A stretch of DNA of 64,000 bases, from the NCBI RefSeq assembly GCF_014773225.1, contig NZ_JACXAJ010000001.1, forward strand, positions 62,001 through 126,000. Direction: 5' to 3'. Under the pieces are notes generated by a model. The model worked only from the letters and a program-made list of their open reading frames with translations. It searched no databases and was not told the origin of the DNA. This DNA is from Pontibacter aquaedesilientis. Its GTDB lineage: Bacteria; Bacteroidota; Bacteroidia; Cytophagales; Hymenobacteraceae. A program made the position numbers and the translations under genes. Below, in pieces: positions 54,367 through 63,002 of this stretch. Each line of letters opens with the position of its first letter. Position 1 is the stretch's first letter.

Positions 54367-55902
54367 TTATACACGTTCAGTTTCTTTTACGAGACTCTTT
54401 CTGTACCGCATCAGCATTCTGCCATAGTAGGAGGAAGGATTGTCCTGCACACCCAGCTTCGCGAAAATCATGTGCAGTTGCTCCTTCAGTGCCTGGTGCG
54501 GGAAGAGCAGGATCATTGCCAGAAAAACGAAGCCACCCGTGATCATCTGTGAGATGAGAATCACCAAATGCGGCAGTTCCATGTTACGCAACAAGGTGCT
54601 CAACAGGTATACGGTAATGGCAACCACGGCTCCGTTCATAACACCAGGCAGGTATACCCGCAGCTGTTTCCAGTAAGAGAGCTGTAAAATTTTCTTCATC
54701 AAAGTCTGGTACATCCCGATTCGGATGAGCTCACTGATCAGCAAGGCGAGACCAAAGCCCACGAGTCCATACGATTTCAGGAGGAAAAACAAACTGCTGA
54801 TCACCACGATCAGGGTTACGGTGATGACTATTTTCCAGTTCAAGACGGCTTTCGCATCGCAAACAATGCCTGCAAACATAGTGATAAAACTCAGCGGTAT
54901 TGCCAGGCTCAGTACCTGAAGCACAGGGATGGAGTCGGTCCATTGGCTGCCCAGCACCACGTGCACGATTTCCGGAGCGGCCACCATAATGCCCAGGCAC
55001 ACAGGTATGATGAGCGTGGCCAGTAGCGTTGTGCTTGAGAGGTATACCTGGGCCAGCTTCTCCGTTTCGGATTGCAGCTTGCTAAACGATGGGAATACCA
55101 CCCGTGACACCGTGCGTGTGAGGTTATACATGGGAAGGTTCACGAGCATAAAGGCTCTGTTGTAGATACCAAGTCGGTAGGCACCCAGCACACGTCCGAT
55201 CAGTAGGGTAGCCAGATCGTTGTAGATAAACTCCAGGAAGCTGATAATCGACATTTTGCTGCCGTAGGCAAACAAGGGCCTGTACGCCGCCCAGTCAAAA
55301 ATCGGGAGAACGCTGTGCCGTGCCATCACGTAGGCGCCCACTGCAACCAGTGCCGCCTGCAGCAGCGAGGCGTACACAAGGCTCCACACTCCGAAACCCA
55401 GGTATGCCAACACGATACCCGCACCCAAATAGGAGACCACATAAGATAGCGTCTCGACGATGCTCAGTTCCTTGAAACGCATGTTGCGCTGCAGCAGGCT
55501 GGTGGCCGTGGCAGAAAAGCCACCAACCACAAATGCGAGCGCCATCACACGAACGATCGGCACTACCTCCGGCATGTCGAAAATCAAGGTGGCGAAAGGG
55601 GCCAGCAGCCAGGCCAGAATAGTGAAAACGGTACCCAGCAGCGCCGAAGAGGTGAAAGCCGCCCGAATATGATCGGCGGTAAGTTCTTCTTTCTGAACAA
55701 TGGCCTGGTTCAGACCCAGGTTAGCGAAGTAATAGCCAAAACGCAAAATGACGGCCGACAAAGCCACTAGTCCGAAAGCCTCAGGGGCAAGCAGGCGGGC
55801 CATGGCAGAGGTATAGCCAATCTGCATGACGGCATTGGCAATGGTGCCGGCCGAACTCCACTTCAAACCACTGACCGCTTTGGACGCTAAATTTTTACTC
55901 AT
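54367..55902 (-). CDS. Polysaccharide flippase, Wzx/MOP family (WzxC-like)
   Basis: A 511-residue protein with about 12-14 membrane helices of the MOP exporter superfamily. The opening ASKAVSGLKWSSAGTIANAVMQ and the segment LAPEAFGLVALSAVILRFG are typical of WzxC/RfbX flippases that move undecaprenyl-linked units to the periplasm. Residues after ~480 form a soluble C-terminal tail. A terminator-like stem separates it from wzc upstream, so it may be expressed less than wzc and wza. Confidence 0.92.
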   Translation of the reverse strand: MSKNLASKAVSGLKWSSAGTIANAVMQIGYTSAMARLLAPEAFGLVALSAVILRFGYYFANLGLNQAIVQKEELTADHIRAAFTSSALLGTVFTILAWLLAPFATLIFDMPEVVPIVRVMALAFVVGGFSATATSLLQRNMRFKELSIVETLSYVVSYLGAGIVLAYLGFGVWSLVYASLLQAALVAVGAYVMARHSVLPIFDWAAYRPLFAYGSKMSIISFLEFIYNDLATLLIGRVLGAYRLGIYNRAFMLVNLPMYNLTRTVSRVVFPSFSKLQSETEKLAQVYLSSTTLLATLIIPVCLGIMVAAPEIVHVVLGSQWTDSIPVLQVLSLAIPLSFITMFAGIVCDAKAVLNWKIVITVTLIVVISSLFFLLKSYGLVGFGLALLISELIRIGMYQTLMKKILQLSYWKQLRVYLPGVMNGAVVAITVYLLSTLLRNMELPHLVILISQMITGGFVFLAMILLFPHQALKEQLHMIFAKLGVQDNPSSYYGRMLMRYRKSLVKETERV

Positions 55903-55927
55903 TCCCTAGACTCAGGTAATTGGCGTT

Positions 55928-55968
55928 AAAAAGGTGCTGCGGGAACAGCTTTTGCCCACAGCACCTTT
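55928..55968 (-). terminator. Intergenic terminator/attenuator between wzc and wzx
   Basis: Read on the minus strand: AAAGGTGCTG, a 19-base interior with GGG/CCC, then CAGCACCTTTTT, i.e. a stem followed by a short T-run. It lies 39 bp after the Wzc stop and before the start of wzx in the same direction, so it would attenuate the rest of the operon unless antiterminated. Confidence 0.7.
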
Positions 55969-56007
55969 CCTGTTTATTTAATGTAATGCAGGTATAGATT
56001 AGCTGCG

Positions 56008-58380
56008 CTACGCATAGTAGTAGCTGCCTTTTTTCTTATACCCGTACTCGTACGTGTTGTTGTAATCCAGGTCGTTGATGACCATGTGTATGTTTTTGAG
56101 CTTCTTGGCCGCGTACAACTCGTTGACCTGGGTTAGCATGTCTTTGCTGGTGTACTTGTGCTTCACCACATACAAGTTGGTGTCCATGTGCTTCATCAGG
56201 ATGAAGTATTCGGCTACAAAGCCGATCGGAGGCGTATCGATCACGATGTAATCATATTGTTCTCTCAACTTGGCGATCAGATCGCTCATCTTTTTCTGCT
56301 CAAGCAGCTTGATCGCGTTCTCAGGTATAGGGCCGCAGGATATTATGTCCAGGTTCTCAATATCTGTCTTCTGGATCACTTCCTCCAGCGGCATTCCCTG
56401 CTCCAGGTAGGAGGAGAGGCCCGCCGCATTGTGCGTGTTGAAGTACTTGCCAAATGTAGGCTTGCGCATATCCGACTCGATCAAGAGGGTACGTTTGCCG
56501 GACATGGCCAGTTCGCTGCTCAGGTTAACCGACGTGAATGTTTTTCCTTCACCTGACACAGAGGAGGTTACGCCTATTACCTTGAATGGCTTGTCGGACA
56601 TTAGGTACTGCAAGTTGATGCGGATAGAACGGAATGACTCTGCAATGGCCGATCGGGGGTTGTTCTTCACCGCCAGTTTGTCTGTCTTAGACCCATGGGC
56701 AATGACGCCCAAAAACGGAATGTTGGTCACGTTATTGAGGTCGTTCTTGCCCTGTATGGTGTTGTCCACGTTGTCAAGCAGCACGATGAGCGCCGCCGGT
56801 ATAATCAAGCCAATGATCATGGCAAGCATAAAGATCATGTTGGGCTTCACGTTCTGAGGTCCTGTACCCCACTGCGCTGCCTTGTCTACAATCTTTTTGT
56901 CGGTGGTGTTGGTGGCCAGGGCAATCGCCGCCTCTGCACGCTTCTCCAGCAGGAAGTCATACTTTTTGCTCACAAAGTCAGCCTGGCTCTGCAAATCCAT
57001 CATGCGGCGCTCGTTCTCCGGCACCTTGGCAATGCTGCTTTCTAGCTGCCCTATTCTGGAGTTGATGTTGTTAATGGAAATATCGGTAGAGCGTATCAGG
57101 TTTTTGATGTTAGCAACGATGGCGTTTCGGGTACTTTTTATCTCGCTGTCGATCACCTGCATCTGTGGGTTATCCTGCGTGGCACTCACGCTATACTTGG
57201 CTTTCTGCTGGTTCAGGCGGGAAAGTTCGCTGAACAGGTTGGCCAGGTTCGGGTTCTGCACGCCAGCCACTGCCGGCGATACCGCCTGCGTAAAGCTCTG
57301 ATTATCCTCTATCTGATCCAATACAGTTACATAGTACTGTTTCTCGGTGCTGAGCTTGGATCTTTCCATCTCCAGCTGCGAAAGTTTCTCATAGCTGATG
57401 TTGGACTGCACATCCAGGTTTGCAATTCTGTTAGAAGAGCGGAAAGAAGAAAGCGCCTGTTTGCTTTGGCGAAGCGAGTCTGTCAGGCTGGCAATCTGCC
57501 CATCGATGAACTCCAGGGTTTTTTGGCCATTGAGGTTCTTCTCCTCCAGGTCGCGTGACACATAGGTATCCATCAGGGTATTCAGGAAAAGCATCTCCTT
57601 TGCTGGTATGGCCCCTTTGGTGCTGAGCTCCAATACCCGTGCATCCCTTTCAATTGGGGCTACATGCAGACTGGAGGAGTACTGTCCTACCTGGCTTTCC
57701 ATGCTGTTGAGGACAAAGTAATGTTTCTTGGCGTCTATTTTATCATCGGGGTTGGCGCGTTCAATCGTCAGGCTCAGGTATTTATCCTTAAACGGTTTGC
57801 CGAACTCCAGCACTTTGGTGTATTCTATGTCGGAAACCGGCTGTTGGATAGAATGCTCCTTAAAGTCATAAAGAACGGTATTGTCAGCCTTTACTTTCAG
57901 TTCATACTGTTTGTCGTTGAGCACACGCACCTCCAATGGCACATCCACCAGTTGCAGCGACGATGTGTCCAGTTTCACCACAAAGGGAGCATTGTCATAC
58001 TGTTCCTCCTTGATCAGGTCAAAACCCGTGTTCAACCAGTGGTTAGGTACTTTGAAGTAGGAAACTGAAAAGTCCAGTCGCTTGAGGGTAGTGCGGACCA
58101 TGTCGGTCGAAGTGATGATACCGATCTCATCCTCTACCTTAATGCCTTTGTTCTGCACATCGAGCAGGTTGAGCAGTTCCTGTGCTTTTTTGGAACCTGT
58201 ATGCTGGTCTCCGAGTAGGAGCGTGGATTTGAAAGCGTATATGCGGGTGGAGCTTTTAACAAACACATAAGCCCCTGCCAGTGAAACCAATGTAAATGCC
58301 AGGAAAAGATACCATCTGGATCTGAACTTAAACAGCCAGCTTCTAAGATCTATTTCGTGTTCTGTATTCTTTCTTTTCAT
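56008..58380 (-). CDS. Wzc-type tyrosine autokinase / chain-length regulator
   Basis: A 790-residue inner-membrane protein. Two membrane helices (~23-43 and ~500-522) bracket a large periplasmic region with a Wzz domain and coiled coils (~290-470). The cytosolic C-terminus is a BY-kinase: Walker A SGEGKT with K613, Walker A' in LLIESDMRKP, Walker B in IVIDTPP. It ends in a Tyr-rich tail (NTYEYGYKKKGSYYYA) whose cycling phosphorylation controls polymer export. It lies 5 bp after the Wza gene. Confidence 0.93.
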   Translation of the reverse strand: MKRKNTEHEIDLRSWLFKFRSRWYLFLAFTLVSLAGAYVFVKSSTRIYAFKSTLLLGDQHTGSKKAQELLNLLDVQNKGIKVEDEIGIITSTDMVRTTLKRLDFSVSYFKVPNHWLNTGFDLIKEEQYDNAPFVVKLDTSSLQLVDVPLEVRVLNDKQYELKVKADNTVLYDFKEHSIQQPVSDIEYTKVLEFGKPFKDKYLSLTIERANPDDKIDAKKHYFVLNSMESQVGQYSSSLHVAPIERDARVLELSTKGAIPAKEMLFLNTLMDTYVSRDLEEKNLNGQKTLEFIDGQIASLTDSLRQSKQALSSFRSSNRIANLDVQSNISYEKLSQLEMERSKLSTEKQYYVTVLDQIEDNQSFTQAVSPAVAGVQNPNLANLFSELSRLNQQKAKYSVSATQDNPQMQVIDSEIKSTRNAIVANIKNLIRSTDISINNINSRIGQLESSIAKVPENERRMMDLQSQADFVSKKYDFLLEKRAEAAIALATNTTDKKIVDKAAQWGTGPQNVKPNMIFMLAMIIGLIIPAALIVLLDNVDNTIQGKNDLNNVTNIPFLGVIAHGSKTDKLAVKNNPRSAIAESFRSIRINLQYLMSDKPFKVIGVTSSVSGEGKTFTSVNLSSELAMSGKRTLLIESDMRKPTFGKYFNTHNAAGLSSYLEQGMPLEEVIQKTDIENLDIISCGPIPENAIKLLEQKKMSDLIAKLREQYDYIVIDTPPIGFVAEYFILMKHMDTNLYVVKHKYTSKDMLTQVNELYAAKKLKNIHMVINDLDYNNTYEYGYKKKGSYYYA

Positions 58381-58385
58381 TGGGC

Positions 58386-59159
58386 TTACTTAAAATAATT
58401 TAGGAGTAACACGGCGGTTGATACAACAGATAAGGCAAGTGTCGCTACGTTTAGGCCAACCAGGTTGTCTCTCTTCACCAGGGCCTCGCTAGGTTCTATG
58501 TATAACACATCGTTTGGCATCACATAATAGTATTGAGACTGTACGAGGTTCGGGTCTTTCAGGTCTATCAGCACTACCTCCGATCCGGTTGGGGTTTGGC
58601 GAACCAGTTTCACGTTTTCGCGGTTGGCACCTCTGCTCAGGTCACCGGCCATGCTCAGTGCCTCGAGTACCGTAGCGCGGTCGTTGTAGATAAAGTATTG
58701 GCCGGGGCGCTGCACCTCTCCCAACACATTCACCCGGAAGCTGATGAGCTTGACAACCACTGTTGCATTTGTGATGTAACGGTCCACGTTTCGCTGGATC
58801 AGGTCCTGAGTTTGTGAAACCGTCAGGCCATCTACCTTCAACTTGCCTACGTTCGGCAGGTTCACGTTACCTTGCTCGTCTACGGTATAGCCGCTGAGGA
58901 ACATGGTGCCCGGGTCGGCAAAGCCAAAGGCGCTGGACGGGGGGATGATGTTGTAGATGTTGGAGATCTCCGGCTCAAGGCTTTGCACCTTGATGGAGAG
59001 CACATCGTTGGCTTGCAGTTTATAGGCTTTGTAGCTCGAAGGGATTGCGGTTGGTACCGTCTCTTTCAAATTGCTGTTTTGCATGTATACCAGTTCCTTC
59101 TTGCTTATGCAGGAAGAGGCACTCACCAGTAGGAGTAGGAAGTATACTAATCTTCTCAT
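58386..59159 (-). CDS. Polysaccharide export outer-membrane lipoprotein (Wza-like)
   Basis: A 257-residue protein. The N-terminal signal ends in a lipobox (SASSC, Cys at ~17). The Poly_export domain shows LQANDVLSIKVQ, then the SLBB-type parts GYTVDEQGNVNLPNVGKLKV, RVNVLGEVQRPGQY and NDVLYIEPSEAL. A final hydrophobic helix (~235-253) is unlike the amphipathic helix of E. coli Wza but common in Bacteroidota. It probably forms the exit pore with Wzc. First gene of the minus-strand arm. Confidence 0.92.
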   Translation of the reverse strand: MRRLVYFLLLLVSASSCISKKELVYMQNSNLKETVPTAIPSSYKAYKLQANDVLSIKVQSLEPEISNIYNIIPPSSAFGFADPGTMFLSGYTVDEQGNVNLPNVGKLKVDGLTVSQTQDLIQRNVDRYITNATVVVKLISFRVNVLGEVQRPGQYFIYNDRATVLEALSMAGDLSRGANRENVKLVRQTPTGSEVVLIDLKDPNLVQSQYYYVMPNDVLYIEPSEALVKRDNLVGLNVATLALSVVSTAVLLLNYFK

Positions 59160-59659
59160 GTTTTTTGTTTAAGGATGCTTTGTCTTAAAGACTGACTGTT
59201 AAGGATGTAGCTATTTTGATTGATATTGCTTACCTGTTTACTCTTTTCAAGGCATGTGATTACCCCAAAAAATTGTATCAGCCATATATACTGCCAGTGG
59301 CAAAAAAAGATTCTTGTTTGTCAAAATATTATAGATTTTTAATACATGTTTACTTGTGTTTTGTTGATTAATCTGCTGATTATCAGTTTTAAGGCTATGT
59401 TATATTTGTAATGGCTTGGGCAGGGTGAGATGGCGTAAGGCTAGGTTAGGTATCGACGGCATGGTATTTAATATTGATAAAATACAATTTTAAAAAAGGT
59501 GCTGGTAATCTTGAGCCAGTGATGCAACATGGGGGAAGGAAAGGCAGGTTGTCTGATGTTAAAAACGATGGGAGGCGCTCTAAAACAAACCACCTCTGAA
59601 GACTGGGCAGATAGTCTACAGAGGTGGTCTGTTTGGTTTTATGGCAGGGTATAAGGTGT
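59160..59659. other. Upstream region of the wza operon
   Basis: About 500 bp with the terminator of the DUF1737 gene at 59588-59629. It must contain the wza promoter, but no minus-strand TAnnTTTG was found. A plus-strand TATATTTG at 59401-59408 points away from any gene start. No gene is supported; the 110-codon frame at 59446-59778 overlaps the terminator. Confidence 0.55.
59588..59629 (-). terminator. Terminator of the DUF1737 gene
   Basis: ACCACCTCTG pairs with CAGAGGTGGT, and an inner AGACT/AGTCT stem extends it. On the minus strand it is followed by TTTGTTTTA. It lies 31 bp beyond the stop of the DUF1737 gene. Confidence 0.75.
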
Positions 59660-59875
59660 TTATTCGATCCATTTGGTTCTGCGCTGCCTGGTAGCAACCA
59701 CAGGAGCCTGACGCTGTTTCTTAAACTTGTCTGCCGTCTGACGAACAAGTTGCTGCGAAAAGCCGTCGGTATGTTCAATAATTCCGCCTTTCAGCTTCCA
59801 GCCTTGCGGAAATAAAACGGCAACTTCTGTTGCCAGTGTCTCTAGGTTTGGGGCTACTACTATGTTGTATTCCAT
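59660..59875 (-). CDS. Small DUF1737-like protein
   Basis: A 71-residue protein starting MEYNIVVAPNLETLATEV, with the LFPQGWKLKGGI core that DUF1737 proteins share (xYKIV...L...V...L..GW...GG). Its function is unknown. ATG 59875 was chosen rather than an upstream start at 59920, since the family begins with this Tyr-containing strand. The C-terminal ~25 residues are Arg/Lys/Gln-rich and might bind nucleic acid, which is speculation. Confidence 0.72.
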   Translation of the reverse strand: MEYNIVVAPNLETLATEVAVLFPQGWKLKGGIIEHTDGFSQQLVRQTADKFKKQRQAPVVATRQRRTKWIE

Positions 59876-60346
59876 CTTTAAAAAAACTAACGATAGAACC
59901 AATATAGGGATTAATAACATAGGTTGTATGCAGGTGCTACGAAAAAACTAGTCAGAAGGTTAGAATCGTATTAAAATTTAGGGTATTATTTGAAAAGTTA
60001 TACAATAATTGCCAAATGATGTCAATCGTATATATTTAATACTATTGATGGTGTTTCGGAAATAGCATTTTTTTACAAAAGGTTCTGCCAAAACCTGACA
60101 ATCAGGCTCCTAAATCTGAACAAGGCAAGTATAGCTTTTCCAGCCTTTTGCCTGCACCAGCTTTATGGAAGGGTTCTGGCAAGCGCCCCGCATTGGCAAA
60201 GTAGGTCTATAGGCGGTGACTGCTTAGCCCGTACCTCTGCCTGCTTTACGCTTTCCTGTGTGACGCGCCTTTCTTGAGCAGGTTGTCGGTTATTTCAGTC
60301 TGATTCCACTTCATACCTTCCCGCAGCCATCCCCGTAAACTCTGAC
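59876..60346. other. Intergenic gap before the OmpA gene
   Basis: About 470 bp, AT-rich up to ~60080 and then GC-richer. It divides the divergent DUF1737 (-) and OmpA (+) genes. No gene, hairpin with T-run, or exact promoter consensus was recognised. Confidence 0.5.
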
Positions 60347-61477
60347 ATGAAAGCCACGCTGCTATACCTTCTTTTCAGCTTATACCTGGTGCAAGGGGTA
60401 GCGCAGAATCTGGTCCGGAACCCCAGTCTGGAGGATAGGAAGAAAGGCATTGTCGGCTTCAGAGGGATAAGCGGTACACCCGACATCGCCTCGGTGGCTA
60501 ATAAGGTCGTTATGTACCCGCCTTACTTCAATGCCTACCTCTCTGAAACCCCATCACGGCAGGTAACCAACATCGCTTTTGGCGAGGTATGCCTATGCCA
60601 GTGGTTCAGCTCTGGGGCCAGCGAATTGGCTCAGGCCGAGCTGACCCGTCCTCTGCAGAAGAACAAAGAATACCTGGTCTCGCTCTATACCATCAGGGCC
60701 TCTACCATAGAACCTCCCATCAGCGCAGTGACTGTGCACTTTACAACCAGGCCAATACCTGCTACCCGGCAGGTATACGGCCTCAAGGATCACCCACTTA
60801 CCGGGCTCGCCTTGCCCTATCTGTCACTCAGGCCGAATACCGGAAATCCACTCAGTTCCCGTGAGGTATGGACAAAAGTAAGTGCTGTGTACAAAGCCAA
60901 CGGTGGAGAGCGCTACCTGCTTATCGGCAATTTTATCGGGGCAAACAGGGAGGCCCTCGAAACTATGAATCCGGAAGAGGAGGCAAACCCGCAGGGCGGC
61001 AGGGTGAAAGGCACTTATTACTGTTACGATAACATCAGTGTTGTGCCGCGGGCGGAGGCTGAACCGGAAGCAACTGACCAGGCTATAGCGGAGACCGGCG
61101 GCAAAATACTGAGAGAGCCGTTTTCGGTTGGCAAGACTCTCACCCTGGAGGATGTCAACTTCTCCTCAGGCGAACACCACATATTGGCCGTTGCCTACCC
61201 GATGCTCGATTCGCTGTCGGCCTTCCTGATGGCCGAGCAGGAGGCAGTGGTGCAGGTGCAGGGCCATACCGACAATGTAGGTGAAGAAGCGGCTAATATG
61301 AATCTTTCGATTCGCAGGGCACAGGCTGTAAAAGCCTACCTGACCAACAGTGGAATAGCCGCAGAAAGGATATCGACCCGTGGCTTTGGTGAAACCCAGC
61401 CGAAAACGGATAACAGCACCGAAAAAAACAGGGCCATGAACAGACGGGTAGAGATCGTGATAAGAGGTCAACGATAG
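60347..61477 (+). CDS. OmpA-family outer-membrane/peptidoglycan-binding protein
   Basis: A 376-residue protein. Signal peptide ~1-19 (ends GVAQ). The first ~230 residues, starting NLVRNPSLEDRKKG, look like the jelly-roll module often found before OmpA domains in Bacteroidota. The C-terminal OmpA domain (~260-375) carries VQVQGHTDNVGEE, LSIRRAQAVKAYLTNSGI, and RGFGETQPKTDNSTEKNRAMNRRVEI, including the Asp and Arg that bind diaminopimelate in peptidoglycan. A terminator follows 5 bp after the stop. Confidence 0.9.
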   Translation: MKATLLYLLFSLYLVQGVAQNLVRNPSLEDRKKGIVGFRGISGTPDIASVANKVVMYPPYFNAYLSETPSRQVTNIAFGEVCLCQWFSSGASELAQAELTRPLQKNKEYLVSLYTIRASTIEPPISAVTVHFTTRPIPATRQVYGLKDHPLTGLALPYLSLRPNTGNPLSSREVWTKVSAVYKANGGERYLLIGNFIGANREALETMNPEEEANPQGGRVKGTYYCYDNISVVPRAEAEPEATDQAIAETGGKILREPFSVGKTLTLEDVNFSSGEHHILAVAYPMLDSLSAFLMAEQEAVVQVQGHTDNVGEEAANMNLSIRRAQAVKAYLTNSGIAAERISTRGFGETQPKTDNSTEKNRAMNRRVEIVIRGQR

Positions 61478-61482
61478 TTATG

Positions 61483-61526
61483 AAACACGGCCCTTGCCCT
61501 TCTATTAAGAGTAAGGACCGTGTTTT
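61483..61526. terminator. Terminator between OmpA and GT2 genes
   Basis: AAACACGG pairs with CCGTGTTTT at the outer ends; an inner CCTT/AAGG pair and A/T-rich loop complete the stem. It lies between convergent genes ending at 61477 (+) and 61563 (-). Confidence 0.65.
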
Positions 61527-61562
61527 ATCTTGGGTTTGCTTGTATTTGCTAACAGACTGGTT

Positions 61563-63002
61563 TCAGTTCTTCTTCTGAGTAAAACCGGCACGTGTCATTT
61601 CGCCCCAGCTTTTCTTGCCAGTTAGTAAATCGTAATTCCCTTTTACAGCTGCCCATACCGTTACCGGGTGGTATACGAAGGGCTCCAGTAGAGCAGTGAA
61701 AACCAATTTAAGCATGTGTTTCGGTCGTTTGTACTGCTGATAAGACCGCTCTTCAAACAAGATGGCAAACACCGAGACCATAATGGCAAAGGAATATACC
61801 AACCCCAGGAAAGAGAAAAAGTAGAGCCAGTTGGCGTAACCCAGTATGGCCAGTATGCAGAAAAAAAGCAGTCCGAAGAACTCGATCAGCGGAGCAAGCC
61901 ACTCAAAGAGCACCCACATCGGCAAGCTAACCAGTCCAAGTATACCATAGCGTTTGTTCAAAATCATCTTGCGGTGGAGCAGTAGCGTTTCGGCAGTGCC
62001 ACGGGTCCAGCGGTTGCGTTGTTTATTTAGAATGTCCCAGGTTTGGGGAGCTTCTGTCCAGCAAAGCGGGTCAGGTATAAAGGCTACCTTGCAAGGCTTC
62101 TTTTCTTCGTAGAGCATACGGCGCATGCGCACCAGCAGCTCCATGTCTTCGCCCACCGTGTTATGGTTGTAACCACCAGCCTTTACTACGGTTGCTTTGT
62201 CAAACATACCAAAGGCACCTGAAATCAGGAGCAGACCGTTGACGTGTGCCCAGGCCATACGCCCCATCAAGAAAGCCCTAAAGTACTCCAGCACTTGCAC
62301 TCGCGGGATAAATTTTTCCGGTACGTCTACTTTTACCAGGCGACCGTCTTCTATCACGCAGGAATTGGCGATTCGGATAACACCTCCAGTGGCAATTACT
62401 GGTGTTTTTTCTTCCATAAACGGCTTTACCAGCTTCAACAGCGAGTCCGATTCCAGCACGCAGTCCACGTCAATGCACGCGATCAGCTTGTTTTCCGACA
62501 CATTTATTCCCACGTTTAGGGCATCAGCCTTGCCACCGTTCTCTTTATCGACCACTACCAGCTTATGATAGGCTGGGTTCTTGGCTTTGTAAATACCGCG
62601 CACAGGCTTGGTTTTGATCTGGTTGTCAGGCAGGAGGTCTATTTTCTCCAGTTCGTACGCCTCAATCAGCAGTGCAAGCGTGTTGTCTTTGCTGCCGTCG
62701 TTCACGATGATTACTTCATAGCTATTGTAGTGAAGCGCCAGCAGCGAACGCACATTGTCCACAATGGTCATCGACTCGTTGTAAGCGGGGGCTATGAGCG
62801 AAACAGAAGGCGAAAACTTCGAAGCGAGTATGGTACGGTAGTCGACAAAGCTATTGCGTGCTTTATACTGCTTCATGGCCCTGGCCGACATAGCCGCCAG
62901 CAAAACATAACTGGCACTGATGCCGATTGCATAAACGAGTATCAGGTGGTTGAAGAAAACAGCCGTGTAGCTGATAAACTGGCCCATTGATTCTGTTATC
63001 AT
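61563..63002 (-). CDS. Processive family 2 glycosyltransferase (BcsA/PgaC-like)
   Basis: A 479-residue membrane enzyme. One N-terminal helix pair (~10-40), then a GT-A catalytic domain with SLIAPAYNE, IIVNDGSKDNT, IACIDVDCVLE (metal-binding D), GEDMELLVRMRR (catalytic ED) and QRNRW (the QxxRW polymer-binding motif). Four C-terminal helices (~345-440) could form the polymer channel. Such enzymes make beta-linked homopolymers like cellulose or poly-GlcNAc. No PilZ domain is present, so c-di-GMP control would need another partner. Its ATG overlaps the stop of the HEAT-repeat gene by 4 bp. Confidence 0.9.
   Translation of the reverse strand: MITESMGQFISYTAVFFNHLILVYAIGISASYVLLAAMSARAMKQYKARNSFVDYRTILASKFSPSVSLIAPAYNESMTIVDNVRSLLALHYNSYEVIIVNDGSKDNTLALLIEAYELEKIDLLPDNQIKTKPVRGIYKAKNPAYHKLVVVDKENGGKADALNVGINVSENKLIACIDVDCVLESDSLLKLVKPFMEEKTPVIATGGVIRIANSCVIEDGRLVKVDVPEKFIPRVQVLEYFRAFLMGRMAWAHVNGLLLISGAFGMFDKATVVKAGGYNHNTVGEDMELLVRMRRMLYEEKKPCKVAFIPDPLCWTEAPQTWDILNKQRNRWTRGTAETLLLHRKMILNKRYGILGLVSLPMWVLFEWLAPLIEFFGLLFFCILAILGYANWLYFFSFLGLVYSFAIMVSVFAILFEERSYQQYKRPKHMLKLVFTALLEPFVYHPVTVWAAVKGNYDLLTGKKSWGEMTRAGFTQKKN

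Noticed and set aside
59401..59408. TATATTTG as a plus-strand promoter
   Set aside because: No plus-strand gene starts within 900 bp and no -33 TTG is present; likely chance in AT-rich DNA.
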